Assembly (NCBI GenBank): GCA_963845425.1
Contig: CAWJSC010000005.1
Coordinates: 496,001-560,000, forward strand
Length of the DNA stretch: 64,000 nucleotides
Origin: DATDAH01 sp963845425
GTDB taxonomy: Bacteria > Actinomycetota > Acidimicrobiia > Acidimicrobiales > DATDAH01
Reading direction: 5' to 3'
The first letter of the stretch is position 1. Every line of letters starts with the position of its first letter. A program made the translations under genes and the position numbers. This document shows positions 17,852 through 26,726 of this stretch, piece by piece. The notes under the pieces were generated by a model. It had not been told where the DNA came from. It made no database searches and saw only the letters and a list, made by a program, of their open reading frames with translations.

Positions 17852-19084
17852 GTGAACTGCGAAGTCCTCGCGATCGGCACCGAGCTGCTGCTCGGCCAGA
17901 TCGTCGACACCAACTCGAGCTGGATCGGCGAGCAGCTGGCCCTCACCGGGATCGACTGCGTCTACCAGGCCAAGGTGGGGGACAACCGGGCCCGGATCCG
18001 CACCGCCCTCGAGCACGCCCTGGAGCGGGCCGACGCCGTCATCGTCTGCGGGGGCCTCGGGCCGACCCAGGACGACATCACCCGGGACGTGATCGCCGAG
18101 GTCATGGGGGTGGCCCTGCTCCGGGACGAGGCCGTCGAGGTCAAGATCCGGGCCATGTTCGGCTCGCGGGGCCGGGACATGCCGGCCAACAACCTGCGCC
18201 AGGCCGACGTCCCCGAGGGGGCCTCGGTCATGGCCCAGCAGCCGGGCACCGCGCCCGGCCTGATCTGCCCCGTCGGCGACAAGGTGATCTACGCCGTCCC
18301 CGGCGTCCCCTACGAGATGCAGGAGATGGTCGAGGGCACGGTCCTGCCCGACCTGGCCCGCCGGGCCGGCTTGAAGGCGGTCATCCACAGTCGCACCCTG
18401 CGCACGTGGGGCCACTCCGAGTCCGGCCTCGCCGAGTTGCTGGCCGACCGGATCGACGAGCTGGACGAGCTGGGCAATCCCACCATCGCCTTCCTGGCCA
18501 GCGGCATCGAGGGCCTGAAGGTGCGCATCACGGCCAAGGCCGACGACGACGTCGCGGCCGAGGCGATCCTGGACGCCGAGGAGGCCCGGCTGCTGCCGAT
18601 CATCGGCGAGTACGTGTTCGGCCGGGACGACGAGACCATGGAGTCGGTCGTGCTCGACCTCCTCCGGGAGCGGGGCCTGACCCTCGCCGTGGCCGAGTCG
18701 GTGACCGGCGGTCTGGTCACCGCCCGCCTGACCGACGTCCCGGGGGCGTCGGAGGTCCTGCGGGGCGGGGTCGTGGCCTACGCCTCCGACGTGAAGTTCG
18801 GCGTCCTCGGGGTGCCCGAGGGCCCGGTGGTCAGCCCGGAGACGGCCAAGGCGATGGCCGAGGGCGTGCGTCGGGAGCTGGGCGCCGACGTGGGCCTCGG
18901 GGTCACCGGCGTGGCCGGCCCCGACCAGCAGGAGGGCCAGCCCGTCGGCACCGTGCACCTCGGGATCGCCCTGGGCGACGAGGTCGAGGCGGTGACCCTG
19001 GGGCTGCCCGGTGACCGCAAGCGCATCCGCGACTTCGCCACCATCACGCTCCTGGACCTGCTGCGGCGCCGCCTCCTGGCGTGA
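17852..19084 (+). CDS. cinA: CinA family protein (nucleotide pyrophosphatase / NMN deamidase)
   Basis: 410 aa with both CinA domains. The N-terminal MoCF-like domain has LAIGTELLLGQIVDTNS and ICGGLGPTQDDITRD. The C-terminal PncC-type deamidase domain (from about residue 250) has VAESVTGGLVTARLTDVPG and GVTGVAGPDQQEGQPVGTVH. The family hydrolyses ADP-ribose-like nucleotides and recycles NMN from NAD-consuming DNA ligase, which fits its position before recA. GTG start 31 bp after pgsA; the stop overlaps thpR by four bases. Confidence 0.93.
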   Translation: MNCEVLAIGTELLLGQIVDTNSSWIGEQLALTGIDCVYQAKVGDNRARIRTALEHALERADAVIVCGGLGPTQDDITRDVIAEVMGVALLRDEAVEVKIRAMFGSRGRDMPANNLRQADVPEGASVMAQQPGTAPGLICPVGDKVIYAVPGVPYEMQEMVEGTVLPDLARRAGLKAVIHSRTLRTWGHSESGLAELLADRIDELDELGNPTIAFLASGIEGLKVRITAKADDDVAAEAILDAEEARLLPIIGEYVFGRDDETMESVVLDLLRERGLTLAVAESVTGGLVTARLTDVPGASEVLRGGVVAYASDVKFGVLGVPEGPVVSPETAKAMAEGVRRELGADVGLGVTGVAGPDQQEGQPVGTVHLGIALGDEVEAVTLGLPGDRKRIRDFATITLLDLLRRRLLA

Positions 19085-19578
19085 ACCGCCTGTTCGTCGC
19101 CGTCTGGCCGCCGGCCGAGGTGCTCGACGCCGTGGAGGGCTTGTACCGGCCGGTCGCCGCCGGCGGGCGGTGGACCCGGCGGGACCAGTGGCACGTGACC
19201 CTCCGCTTCCTGGGGTCGGCCGACGTCGACGAGGTCGCGGCCGCGGTGGGTGTGCTGGGGCATGCGCCGGTGGAGGCCGTGGTCGGCCCGGCGGTCGCGA
19301 TGCTCGGGGAGGGAGTGGTCCAGCTGCCTGTCGTCGGGCTCGAGACCCTCGCCGACGCCGTGGTGTCGGCGACCGTCGGGGTGGGTCGTCCGCCCGAGGC
19401 GCGGCCGTTCTTCGGGCACCTCACGTTGGCCCGGGTGGCGGGTGAGCCGCCGGAGGGCGTGCTCGGCCAGCCGCTCTCGGCCTCGTTCCCGGTCGACGAG
19501 GTGGCCCTGGTCGGCAGCGGGCTCGGCGGCACCGCCGCCCGTTACACGACGCTGGCGAGCTTCTCCCTGTCGGGCTGA
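19081..19578 (+). CDS. thpR: RNA 2',3'-cyclic phosphodiesterase
   Basis: 165 aa 2H phosphoesterase of the LigT/ThpR family, which opens 2',3'-cyclic phosphates. The two catalytic HxTx motifs are visible as HVTLRFLG (about residue 39) and HLTLARV (about residue 115). N-terminus NRLFVAVWPP is typical. The GTG start overlaps the cinA stop (GTGA), so it belongs to the rimO-pgsA-cinA-thpR operon. It converges on the proline-rich membrane protein gene, with only a few bases between stops. Confidence 0.9.
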   Translation: MNRLFVAVWPPAEVLDAVEGLYRPVAAGGRWTRRDQWHVTLRFLGSADVDEVAAAVGVLGHAPVEAVVGPAVAMLGEGVVQLPVVGLETLADAVVSATVGVGRPPEARPFFGHLTLARVAGEPPEGVLGQPLSASFPVDEVALVGSGLGGTAARYTTLASFSLSG

Positions 19579-19581
19579 CCG

Positions 19582-20433
19582 TCAGGCGACCGGGCGCTGC
19601 TTGACGGCCTTGGCCACGATCCCCGCGACCAGGACGAGGACCCAGCCGAAGGTGATGACGTACAGGCCCACGCCCGGGTCCAACACCTCGGCGGCGATGT
19701 CAGCCAGCTCGCCCTCCTCGAGGGAGCCGGAGATGTCGGCGAACCGGGCGGAGACCCAGAAGAAGCCGATTACCGCGGAGAGGATGAGCAGGACCTTCAT
19801 CCAGGTCCGGGCCCCGTTCTTCAGGACGAGGATCCCGATCAGCAGGGGGATGAGGCCGAAGACCACGTGGATCGGGCCGTCGTTGATGTCCCCGTCCCAC
19901 CCGTTGATCGAGTCGCCGGCCGCGCCGTTGATGGTGTCGAGGTTGAATTCCACGATGGGGAGGAAGGTGCCGATGAGCACCAGCGCGACGCCGACGAGGG
20001 CGAGCCACCCGGCGACCTTGTTGCGGCCGGCCGCCGGCGCCTGATGGGCCGGCGCCCCGGGAACCGGCTGGGGGTACCCGGGCTGCTGGTACGCGGGTGC
20101 GCCGGGCGGTGGCGGGGCGGCGGGCTGGGCGAACGCTTGCTGGGGTGCGGGTTGCTGGGGGCCGGGGGCTCCCGGCGGCGGCGCGGGTGCGCCGGGCGGT
20201 GGCGGGGCGGCGGGCTGGGGTGCGGGTTGCTGGGGGCCGGGGGCTCCCGGCGGCGGGGGTGCGCCGGGCGGTGGCGGGGCGGCGGGTTGCTGGGGGCCGG
20301 GGGCTCCCGGCGGTGGTGGTGGTGGTGGTGCTGGTGCGGTGGGCAACACGGCGGTCGGTGTGCCGCAGGCGGTGCAGGCGGCCGCCCCGGCCTGGACGAG
20401 CGCGCCGCAGTTGGCGCAAGGGGTGGAGGCCAT
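19582..20433 (-). CDS. zinc-ribbon, proline-rich membrane protein
   Basis: 283 aa from the ATG at 20433 (a GTG directly before it is in frame). The N-terminus carries a zinc ribbon, CANCGALVQ...CTACGTP. About 100 residues of Pro/Ala/Gly repeats follow, built on PPPPGAP and GPQQPA units. The C-terminal half has four predicted membrane segments (VAGWLALVGVALVLIG, VVFGLIPLLIGILVL, VLLILSAVIGFFWV, GLYVITFGWVLVLVAG). Such architecture is frequent in actinobacterial proteins of unknown role. The DNA of the repeat part (about 20095-20330) is low-complexity and prone to slippage. Confidence 0.7.
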   Translation of the reverse strand: MASTPCANCGALVQAGAAACTACGTPTAVLPTAPAPPPPPPPGAPGPQQPAAPPPPGAPPPPGAPGPQQPAPQPAAPPPPGAPAPPPGAPGPQQPAPQQAFAQPAAPPPPGAPAYQQPGYPQPVPGAPAHQAPAAGRNKVAGWLALVGVALVLIGTFLPIVEFNLDTINGAAGDSINGWDGDINDGPIHVVFGLIPLLIGILVLKNGARTWMKVLLILSAVIGFFWVSARFADISGSLEEGELADIAAEVLDPGVGLYVITFGWVLVLVAGIVAKAVKQRPVA

Positions 20434-20507
20434 CACCGCAAGCTAGTACGGGCGTTCCGCCTTCGTCCTCGGTGTCGTGCCCGGTGCCGCCCTCGGGTCC
20501 CGGCGCT

Positions 20508-21272
20508 TCAGCCGGCGGGGTCCGGTGGGTCTCGGAACCAGGGGAGGGCGTCACCCTTGATCAGCCAGGAGACGGCGAAGGCGAACACGGCGACGCACTC
20601 GAAGACGAGGAACAGGTGGCCCGCCCACGCCGCGGCGGTGGCCGCGCCCATCACCGCGATCGAGAGGAAGATCAGCCGGCCACAGGCGCGGAAGGCGACG
20701 TTGCGACGGCGCTTGTGGGTCGGCAGTGGCGCGCGGAACCGGACCGGGGTCCACACGAGCATCGCCAGCCGGTCCCAGGCGCTGGGTGGCGTGGTGATCC
20801 TGTCCGACTTCGTGAAGAACCACAGGCTGAGCGTGGCCAGCAGGGTGAAGAGCGCGGCCGCGGAGAAGGCGTGGATCCAGCCCACGACGTCGGCGCCCCC
20901 GGTCGCCGACGCGCCGTTGCTCGGGGTCGGGAAGAGGGCGACGCTGATGGCCATGATCCCGGCCCCGATGCTCAGGCGGCGGTCGAGTCGGAAGCCCTTC
21001 CGGGACGGGTACTCGTAGGAGAAGAAGAAGATCGCCAGGGCGCACAGGATCCCGACGAACACGCTGCCGGTCCGGGAGTAGTAGTAGGCGCTGATCGAGG
21101 TGCGCCACCCGGAGCCCTCGTCGAGCCACTGGCCGACGAGGACCACCAGGATCGGGAAGGCGAACGCCACGGCGCCGATCAGCTTCTGGAGGTACGTGTA
21201 GCGGGCGTCGGCGCCGACGAGGACCTCGGGTGGGTTCCGCAGCGTCGCCGGCTCTCCCTCCACCGCGGGCAC
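20508..21272 (-). CDS. conserved six-helix membrane protein of unknown function
   Basis: 254 aa. Six hydrophobic segments can be seen: LIGAVAFAFPILVVLVG, VFVGILCALAIFFFSY, LSIGAGIMAISVALFP, FSAAALFTLLATLSLWFF, LIFLSIAVMGAATAAAW and LFLVFECVAVFAFAVSW. A conserved-looking stretch SISAYYYSRTGSVFVG links helices 1 and 2, and a basic loop (PTHKRRRN) lies between helices 4 and 5. It resembles uncharacterised DUF998-like membrane proteins, but I do not assign a family. It is 6 bp from the end of msrB on the same strand. Confidence 0.65.
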   Translation of the reverse strand: MPAVEGEPATLRNPPEVLVGADARYTYLQKLIGAVAFAFPILVVLVGQWLDEGSGWRTSISAYYYSRTGSVFVGILCALAIFFFSYEYPSRKGFRLDRRLSIGAGIMAISVALFPTPSNGASATGGADVVGWIHAFSAAALFTLLATLSLWFFTKSDRITTPPSAWDRLAMLVWTPVRFRAPLPTHKRRRNVAFRACGRLIFLSIAVMGAATAAAWAGHLFLVFECVAVFAFAVSWLIKGDALPWFRDPPDPAG

Positions 21273-21278
21273 GCTAGA

Positions 21279-21701
21279 TCAGGTCCCGTCGGCCTCGTCG
21301 CCGGCTGCGGCGTCACGGTCGAGGCGCAGGCTGGCCGAGTTCATGCAGAAGCGCTGGCCGGTGGGGGCTGGCCCGTCGTCGAAGAGGTGGCCGAGGTGGG
21401 CGCCGCAACGGGCGCAGCGGGCCTCGGTGCGGGTCATGAACAGGCTGCGGTCGGTGACCAGCTCGACGGCGTCGGCATCCATCGCCGCGTAGAAGCTGGG
21501 CCAGCCGGTGCCGGACTCGAACTTGGTGGCCGACGTGAACAGGGGGGCCTCACAGACGACGCAGCGGTAGACGCCGTCGTCGTGCTCGTCCCAGTAGATG
21601 CCGCTGAACGCCCGCTCGGTACCTGCCTCCTGGGTCACGTGGTACTGCTCGGCGGTGAGCTTCTCGCGGAGCTCGGCGTCGGTGAGGGTGGGCTCGCTCA
21701 T
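21279..21701 (-). CDS. msrB: peptide-methionine (R)-S-oxide reductase
   Basis: 140 aa. MsrB repairs R-methionine sulfoxide in proteins. Seen: EAGTERAFSGIYWDEHDDGVYRC, the two zinc pairs CVVC and CARC, SGTGWPSF, and the catalytic cysteine in GQRFCMNSASL. Length and motif order are complete. It is divergent from recA. The LexA box and promoter at 21742-21770 face recA; whether msrB also responds to DNA damage is unknown. Confidence 0.95.
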   Translation of the reverse strand: MSEPTLTDAELREKLTAEQYHVTQEAGTERAFSGIYWDEHDDGVYRCVVCEAPLFTSATKFESGTGWPSFYAAMDADAVELVTDRSLFMTRTEARCARCGAHLGHLFDDGPAPTGQRFCMNSASLRLDRDAAAGDEADGT

Positions 21702-21741
21702 GGTCCTCTTCCTGGTGTTCGGAGATTTCTCGACGAAAGGC

Positions 21742-21770
21742 TTGATCGAACAACCGTTCGGAACTACATT
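21742..21770 (+). promoter_or_regulatory. recA promoter with LexA (SOS) box in the spacer
   Basis: TTGATC (-35, 21742-21747) and TACATT (-10, 21765-21770) are 17 bp apart. The sequence TCGAACAACCGTTCGG (21746-21761) between them matches the actinobacterial LexA box TCGAACNNNNGTTCGA at all but the last position. LexA bound here would block the polymerase. The leader to the recA start is about 140 nt. Confidence 0.85.
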
Positions 21771-21916
21771 CCTGTCGTTACCGGAGTCGTTCGGTCATGC
21801 TCTACAACCCCGCCGCGGTGCTCCTGGTTCCCGGGAGGGTGGGGTTCCCGGGATGACTGTCACACCCCCTCCGTAGGTTGACCGTCAGTCCCAGCCACCC
21901 GACGAAAGGAACCACC

Positions 21917-24295
21917 GTGGAACGAGACAAGGCCCTCGAGATGGCCATGGCCCAGATCTCCAAGGCCCACGGCGAGGGCGCGGTCATGAAGATGAGCGAC
22001 CGCGCCGCCATGAAGGTCGAGGTGGTCTCCACCGGCGCCCTGGCGCTGGACATCGCCCTCGGCATCGGGGGCCTGCCCCGCGGCCGGGTCACCGAGATCT
22101 TCGGCCCGGAGTCCTCGGGCAAGACCACCCTGGCCATGCACGTGGTGGCCGAGGCCCAGCGCAACGGCGGCATCTGCGCCTTCATCGACGCCGAGCACGC
22201 CCTGGACCCGACCTACGCCGCCGCCATCGGGGTCGATGTCGACGAGCTGCTCATCTCCCAGCCCGACACGGGGGAGCAGGCGCTCGAGATCACCGACATG
22301 CTGATCCGCTCCGGGGCCATCGACGTGGTGGTCATCGACTCGGTCGCCGCCCTGACCCCCCGGGCCGAGATCGAGGGCGAGATGGGCGACACCCACGTCG
22401 GCCTGCAGGCCCGCCTCATGTCCCAGGCCCTGCGCAAGCTCACGGCCAACCTCAACAAGACCAACACCATCTGCATCTTCATCAACCAGCTCCGGGAGAA
22501 GATCGGAGTAATGTTCGGCTCACCTGAAACCACGCCGGGTGGTCGTGCGCTGAAGTTCTACTCCTCTGCGCGGTTGGACATCCGGCGCATCGAGGCCATC
22601 AAGGATGGCGTCGAGGTGGTGGGCAACCGGACCCGGGTCAAGGTGGTCAAGAACAAGTGCCTGGCCGCAGGCACGAGCGTGTTCGATCCGACCACGGGGG
22701 TGACCCATCGCATCGAGGACATCGTCGATGGCGGTGAGGCGACCCACGTCGTGGCCTCGGACAAGCTCGGCCACCTCCACGTCCGTCCGATCCTGGAGCG
22801 GTTCGACCAGGGCGAGCAGGAGGTCATCGGCCTCCACTTCCGCGACAGGACCGAGCTCTGGGTCACCCCCGACCACAAGGTCCTCACTGACCGCGGGTGG
22901 CAGGAGGCGGGGGAACTCGGCATCGACGACCGCATCGCCCGGCCCCGGCGCGTGCTCGGCTTCGGCACCGAGGAACTGATGTCCCCCGACCATGCCCGGC
23001 TCCTCGGCTACCTGATCGGCGATGGCTATGTCGGCGGCAAGACGCCCATCAGCTTCACCAACGTCGAGGCCTCGCTCCACGCCGACGTAGTCGAGATCGC
23101 TTCGGGTCTCGGATGCAAGGTGAGGCGCCAGGACCTCCAGGCGCATCTCTCTCATCGGCCGGGTGAGAAGAACGGTGTCCTCGCCCTGGCCCGTGAGGCC
23201 GGCATCTGGGGTCATCTGGCTTGGGAGAAGCGGATTCCGCCAGTCTTCTTCCGGGAAGAGATCCGTGGTGACGTCGTGGCGAACCTGCTCTTCGGCCTCT
23301 TCGAGTCAGACGGTTACGTCTCCCGTGAGCAGACTGGTGGTCTCCGCTGTGGCTTCACCACGACGTCGATGCAGTTGGCGCACCAGATCCATTGGTTGCT
23401 CCTGCGGGCCGGGATCGGGAGCTCGGTGAGCGACTACGACCCCACTCAGCAGCGACCCAGCCTCATCGAGGGCCGGCCGGTGTACCACCGTCGGCCTTGC
23501 TGGGAGACCCGGATCACGGGCATCGACAACGTGACTCGTTTCGCCGATTTCCTGCCGTCATGGGGCCCCCGAGGCCAGAAGATGGCCGAGGCGTTGGGCG
23601 ATCCGGCCCTCAAGAAGCACCGTGGGTCCCAGCGGAACTACCTGCCGGAGAGCCAGATCGAGCCGGTCCTGGCCTATCTCCGGGGACGAGGCGTGACCGC
23701 GGTACTCGCGGCTCAGCTCGTCGGCGACGGCGCCGGCTCACCCCAGGGTGGACTTCGCCAGGTCCTCGGCCACAGCCGACTGCGGCGGGATCGCGTGGAA
23801 CGACTGGCCGACGCGCTGGACAGCACCTTCCTCCGGGAGATCCTCGATGAGGACGTCTGGTACGACCGAATCACGGCGGTCAGCCCGTCGGAGTGGCGTC
23901 GTACCTACGACATCGAAGTCGCCGAGCACCATTCGCTCGTGGCCAACGACCTCGTGGTCCACAACTGCGCAGCCCCGTTCAAGCAGGCCGAGTTCGACAT
24001 CATGTACGGCCGGGGCATCTCCCGGGAGGGCTCGGTCCTCGACATCGGGGTGGACCTCGGGTTCATCAAGAAGTCGGGCGCTTGGTACACCTATGAGGGC
24101 GAGCAGCTCGGGCAGGGCCGGGAGAACGCCAAGGAGTTCCTGACCGAGAACGCCGAGGTCATGGTCGAGGTCTCCGAGCGCATCCGCCAGGAGGTCGGCC
24201 TGGGCGACGACGCCCTCGACCTGACGGACGCGGCGACCTCGACCGACGAGGACATCGACCTCGACGAGGAGGAGCTGCTCACCCTCGACGACTGA
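21917..24295 (+). CDS. recA: recombinase A precursor containing an intein
   Basis: 792 aa precursor; without the intein the mature RecA is 356 aa. Start GTG 21917 has AAAGGA 6 nt upstream; a longer frame to 21878 adds an unconserved tail. N-extein (247 aa) has MAQISKAHGEGAVMKM, Walker A GPESSGKTT, EHALDPTYAAAIGVD, IDSVAALTPRAEIEGEMGD and INQLREKIGVMFGSPE. The C-extein resumes CAAPFKQAEFDIMYGRGISR and ends in an acidic tail. RecA drives homologous recombination and LexA self-cleavage, so SOS control depends on intein splicing. Upstream is the LexA box; downstream a 10-bp stem. No recX follows. Confidence 0.97.
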   Translation: MERDKALEMAMAQISKAHGEGAVMKMSDRAAMKVEVVSTGALALDIALGIGGLPRGRVTEIFGPESSGKTTLAMHVVAEAQRNGGICAFIDAEHALDPTYAAAIGVDVDELLISQPDTGEQALEITDMLIRSGAIDVVVIDSVAALTPRAEIEGEMGDTHVGLQARLMSQALRKLTANLNKTNTICIFINQLREKIGVMFGSPETTPGGRALKFYSSARLDIRRIEAIKDGVEVVGNRTRVKVVKNKCLAAGTSVFDPTTGVTHRIEDIVDGGEATHVVASDKLGHLHVRPILERFDQGEQEVIGLHFRDRTELWVTPDHKVLTDRGWQEAGELGIDDRIARPRRVLGFGTEELMSPDHARLLGYLIGDGYVGGKTPISFTNVEASLHADVVEIASGLGCKVRRQDLQAHLSHRPGEKNGVLALAREAGIWGHLAWEKRIPPVFFREEIRGDVVANLLFGLFESDGYVSREQTGGLRCGFTTTSMQLAHQIHWLLLRAGIGSSVSDYDPTQQRPSLIEGRPVYHRRPCWETRITGIDNVTRFADFLPSWGPRGQKMAEALGDPALKKHRGSQRNYLPESQIEPVLAYLRGRGVTAVLAAQLVGDGAGSPQGGLRQVLGHSRLRRDRVERLADALDSTFLREILDEDVWYDRITAVSPSEWRRTYDIEVAEHHSLVANDLVVHNCAAPFKQAEFDIMYGRGISREGSVLDIGVDLGFIKKSGAWYTYEGEQLGQGRENAKEFLTENAEVMVEVSERIRQEVGLGDDALDLTDAATSTDEDIDLDEEELLTLDD
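22658..23965 (+). other. RecA intein with LAGLIDADG homing endonuclease (in-frame, inside recA)
   Basis: 436-aa in-frame insertion after KVVKNK. It starts with Cys (CLAAGTSVFDPTTG) and ends VVHN before Cys of the C-extein, so all splicing residues (N-terminal Cys, block B VTPDHKVLT with Thr and His, penultimate His, last Asn, +1 Cys) are present. Both endonuclease motifs are intact with their aspartates: LLGYLIGDGYVG and LLFGLFESDGYVS. Insertion site, length and long stretches (WVTPDHKVLT, HQIHWLLLR, LRRDRV) match my memory of the 440-aa M. tuberculosis RecA intein. Base composition looks a little less GC-biased than the flanks. Confidence 0.95.
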
Positions 24296-24333
24296 GCGTC
24301 ACCCTTCGCTGACCCGCCGGGACAGCCAGAACC

Positions 24334-24364
24334 GGCCGCCGTCTGCTCCCCCCGGACGGCGGCC
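24334..24364 (+). terminator. stem-loop after recA
   Basis: GGCCGCCGTC (24334-24343) and GACGGCGGCC (24355-24364) form a perfect 10-bp stem with an 11-nt C-rich loop, 38 bp after the recA stop. There is no T-run, as usual in this kind of genome. Confidence 0.65.
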
Positions 24365-24435
24365 GCTTCGCGCCCCGCCCCGACCGGCCGCGGTTGACCC
24401 GAAGGGGCGGGGCGGCCAGTCCCTAGGCTGGCGGC

Positions 24436-25818
24436 GTGAGCCAGCGGTATGTCGTGCGCACCTTCGGGTGCCAGATGAACGAGCACGACTCCGAGCGCAT
24501 CGCCGGGCTGCTCGAGGCCGACGGCATGACCCCGACGGACTCGGTTGACGACGCCGACGTCATCGTCCTCAACACCTGCTGCATCCGGGAGAACGCCGAC
24601 AACAAGCTCTACGGGCACCTGGGGCACCTCAAGGCCCTGAAGGACCAGCGCCCCGACCTGCAGATCGCCGTGGCCGGCTGCCTGGCCCAGAAGGACCGCG
24701 ACACCATCCGGGACCGGGCCCCGCACGTGGACGTGGTCTTCGGCACCCACAACGTGCACCGGGCCGCGGACCTGCTGAGCGAGGCCCGGGAGCAGGGCCC
24801 GATCGTGGAGATCCTGGAGGAGACCGTCCTGGAGGACGCCCTGGCCTTCCCGTCGGTGCTGCCCGCCCGCCGGGACAGTCAGCACTCGGCCTGGATCACG
24901 ATCCAGATCGGCTGCGACAACTCCTGTGCGTTCTGCATCGTGCCTGCCGTGCGGGGCCCGGAGATCAGCCGGCCCTTCGACACCATCGTCGAGGAGGTCC
25001 GGCGACTGGTCGACCAGGGCGTGGTCGAGGTCACCCTGCTGGGCCAGAACGTGAACTCCTACGGGCGGGACATCACCAAGCGACGCCCGCTCTTCGCCGA
25101 GCTGCTCCGGCAGGTCGGCGCCATCGAGGGCATCCGCCGGGTCCGGTACACCAGCCCGCACCCCAAGGACCTGCGGCCCGAGACCATCGCCGCCATGGCC
25201 GAGGTGCCCACGGTGTGTGAGCACCTCCACCTGCCCTTGCAGTCGGGCAGCGACCGGGTCCTGGCCGCCATGCACCGGGGCTACACCGGGGAGCGCTACC
25301 TCCAGAAGCTGGCCGCCGCCCGGGACGCCGTGGCCGATCTGGCGGTCACCACCGACATCATCGTGGGCTTCCCCGGCGAGACCGAGGACGACTTCGCCCG
25401 CACCCTCGAGGTGGCCGCCGAGGCGGCCTACGACAGTGCCTACACCTTCATCTACTCGCCCCGGCCGGGCACGGAAGCCGCCGACCGGACCGAGGACTTC
25501 GTGGATCCCGACGTGGTGGGGGAGCGCTTCGAACGCCTCCGGGTCGTGATCGAGCGCTCGGCGGTGGCCCAGCACGGCGCCCGGGTGGGCCGCACCGAGG
25601 AGGTCGTGGTCGAGGGGCCGGCCCGCCGGGACCCGGATCTCACCTCCGGGCGCACCCGCCAGAACAAGCTGGTCCACTTCGCCGCGGACGGCCTCCGGGC
25701 CGGCACGGTGGCCGCGGTGGAGATCACCGGCGCCGGCGCCCACCACCTGCGGGGTGACCTGCGCGAGGTCCTGGTCACCCCCCGGCACCGTCTCCGCATC
25801 CCGGTGGTCGCGGGCTGA
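24436..25818 (+). CDS. miaB: tRNA-2-methylthio-N6-dimethylallyladenosine synthase
   Basis: 460 aa radical SAM methylthiotransferase acting on tRNA A37. Seen: VRTFGCQMNEHDSERIAG, LNTCCIRENADNKLYGHLG, the second-cluster cysteine AGCLAQKD, the radical SAM motif CDNSCAFCIVP (about residue 160), LLGQNVNSYG, HLPLQSGSDRVLAAMHRGY, and a TRAM domain at the end. A -10 TAGGCT (24424-24429) lies 6 nt before the GTG start, so the message is probably leaderless. It is coupled to miaA, whose product makes the modified base that MiaB uses. Confidence 0.96.
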   Translation: MSQRYVVRTFGCQMNEHDSERIAGLLEADGMTPTDSVDDADVIVLNTCCIRENADNKLYGHLGHLKALKDQRPDLQIAVAGCLAQKDRDTIRDRAPHVDVVFGTHNVHRAADLLSEAREQGPIVEILEETVLEDALAFPSVLPARRDSQHSAWITIQIGCDNSCAFCIVPAVRGPEISRPFDTIVEEVRRLVDQGVVEVTLLGQNVNSYGRDITKRRPLFAELLRQVGAIEGIRRVRYTSPHPKDLRPETIAAMAEVPTVCEHLHLPLQSGSDRVLAAMHRGYTGERYLQKLAAARDAVADLAVTTDIIVGFPGETEDDFARTLEVAAEAAYDSAYTFIYSPRPGTEAADRTEDFVDPDVVGERFERLRVVIERSAVAQHGARVGRTEEVVVEGPARRDPDLTSGRTRQNKLVHFAADGLRAGTVAAVEITGAGAHHLRGDLREVLVTPRHRLRIPVVAG

Positions 25819-26726
25819 CGAGGGACGGCCGGCACCTGGCCCTGGTCGGGACCACGGCGTCCGGGAAGTCGGCCCTGGCCCACGCGTTGGCCCGTGCGGT
25901 CGACGACATCGAGATCTGCTCGGTGGACTCGATGCAGGTCTACCGGGGGATGGACATCGGCACGGCCAAGCCCACGTTGGCGGAGCGGGGCGAGGTCTCG
26001 TACCACCTGCTCGACCTGGCTGACCCCGGCCACGACTTCTCCCTGCCCGAGTTCCAGGTCGCGATGGCCGACGCCCTGGCGGGCATCGAGGCCCGCGGCC
26101 ACCGGGCCCTTCTGGTCGGGGGCACGGCCCTCTACCTGCGGGCCGTGGTCGACGGCCTGACTCTGCCCCCGCAGTACCCGGAGGCCAGGGACGCGCTGGA
26201 GGCCGAGCCCGACACGGCCCTCCTCCACGCCCGACTGGCCGAGCTGGACCCGGTCGGGGCCACCCGCATGGAGCCGGCCAACCGACGCCGTGTGGTGCGG
26301 GCCCTGGAGGTGACGCTCGGCAGCGGCCGCCCCTTCTCCGAGCACGGCCCCGGCCTGGAACACCATCCGCCGACGCCCTTCAGGCTGGTCGGGGTGTGGC
26401 TGCCCCGCGAGGTCGTGGCCAAACGCATCCGGGAGCGCTACGCGGCCCAGGTCGAAGCGGGCTTCGTCGACGAGGTCCGGACGCTGTTGGCCCGGCCGGC
26501 CGGGATGTCCCGTACCGCCCGCCAGGCCCTCGGCTACCGCCAGCTCATCGGCCACGTCGAAGACGGCGTCCCCCTCGAGGAGGCGCTCACCGCGGCGATC
26601 CACCGGACCACCCGCTTCGCCCGCCGTCAGCGCTCCTGGTTCCGGCGTGATCACCGGATCGCCTGGCTGGGCCACGCCGACAACCCACTCGCGCTGATCG
26701 AACCCTTGCTGAGAGAATGGGCGTGA
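25815..26726 (+). CDS. miaA: tRNA dimethylallyltransferase, apparent CTG start
   Basis: 303 aa. MiaA adds the dimethylallyl group to A37 of tRNAs. P-loop VGTTASGKSALA at about residue 12, SVDSMQVYRGMDIGTAKPT, the GGTALYLRAVVDGL segment, and the C-terminal ALGYRQLIGHVEDG and RFARRQRSWFRRD are all present. The P-loop frame has no ATG, GTG or TTG from its previous stop (25755) to 25887, which lies beyond the P-loop. CTG at 25815 overlaps the miaB stop (CTGA), has GGTGG 7 nt upstream, and gives a normal N-terminus (MTRDGRHLALVG). dapF overlaps the end. Confidence 0.9.
   Translation: MTRDGRHLALVGTTASGKSALAHALARAVDDIEICSVDSMQVYRGMDIGTAKPTLAERGEVSYHLLDLADPGHDFSLPEFQVAMADALAGIEARGHRALLVGGTALYLRAVVDGLTLPPQYPEARDALEAEPDTALLHARLAELDPVGATRMEPANRRRVVRALEVTLGSGRPFSEHGPGLEHHPPTPFRLVGVWLPREVVAKRIRERYAAQVEAGFVDEVRTLLARPAGMSRTARQALGYRQLIGHVEDGVPLEEALTAAIHRTTRFARRQRSWFRRDHRIAWLGHADNPLALIEPLLREWA

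Noticed and set aside
20095..20330. GC-rich tandem repeats as a regulatory or mobile element
   Set aside because: They encode the Pro/Ala/Gly linker of the zinc-ribbon membrane protein and are simple low-complexity coding repeats.
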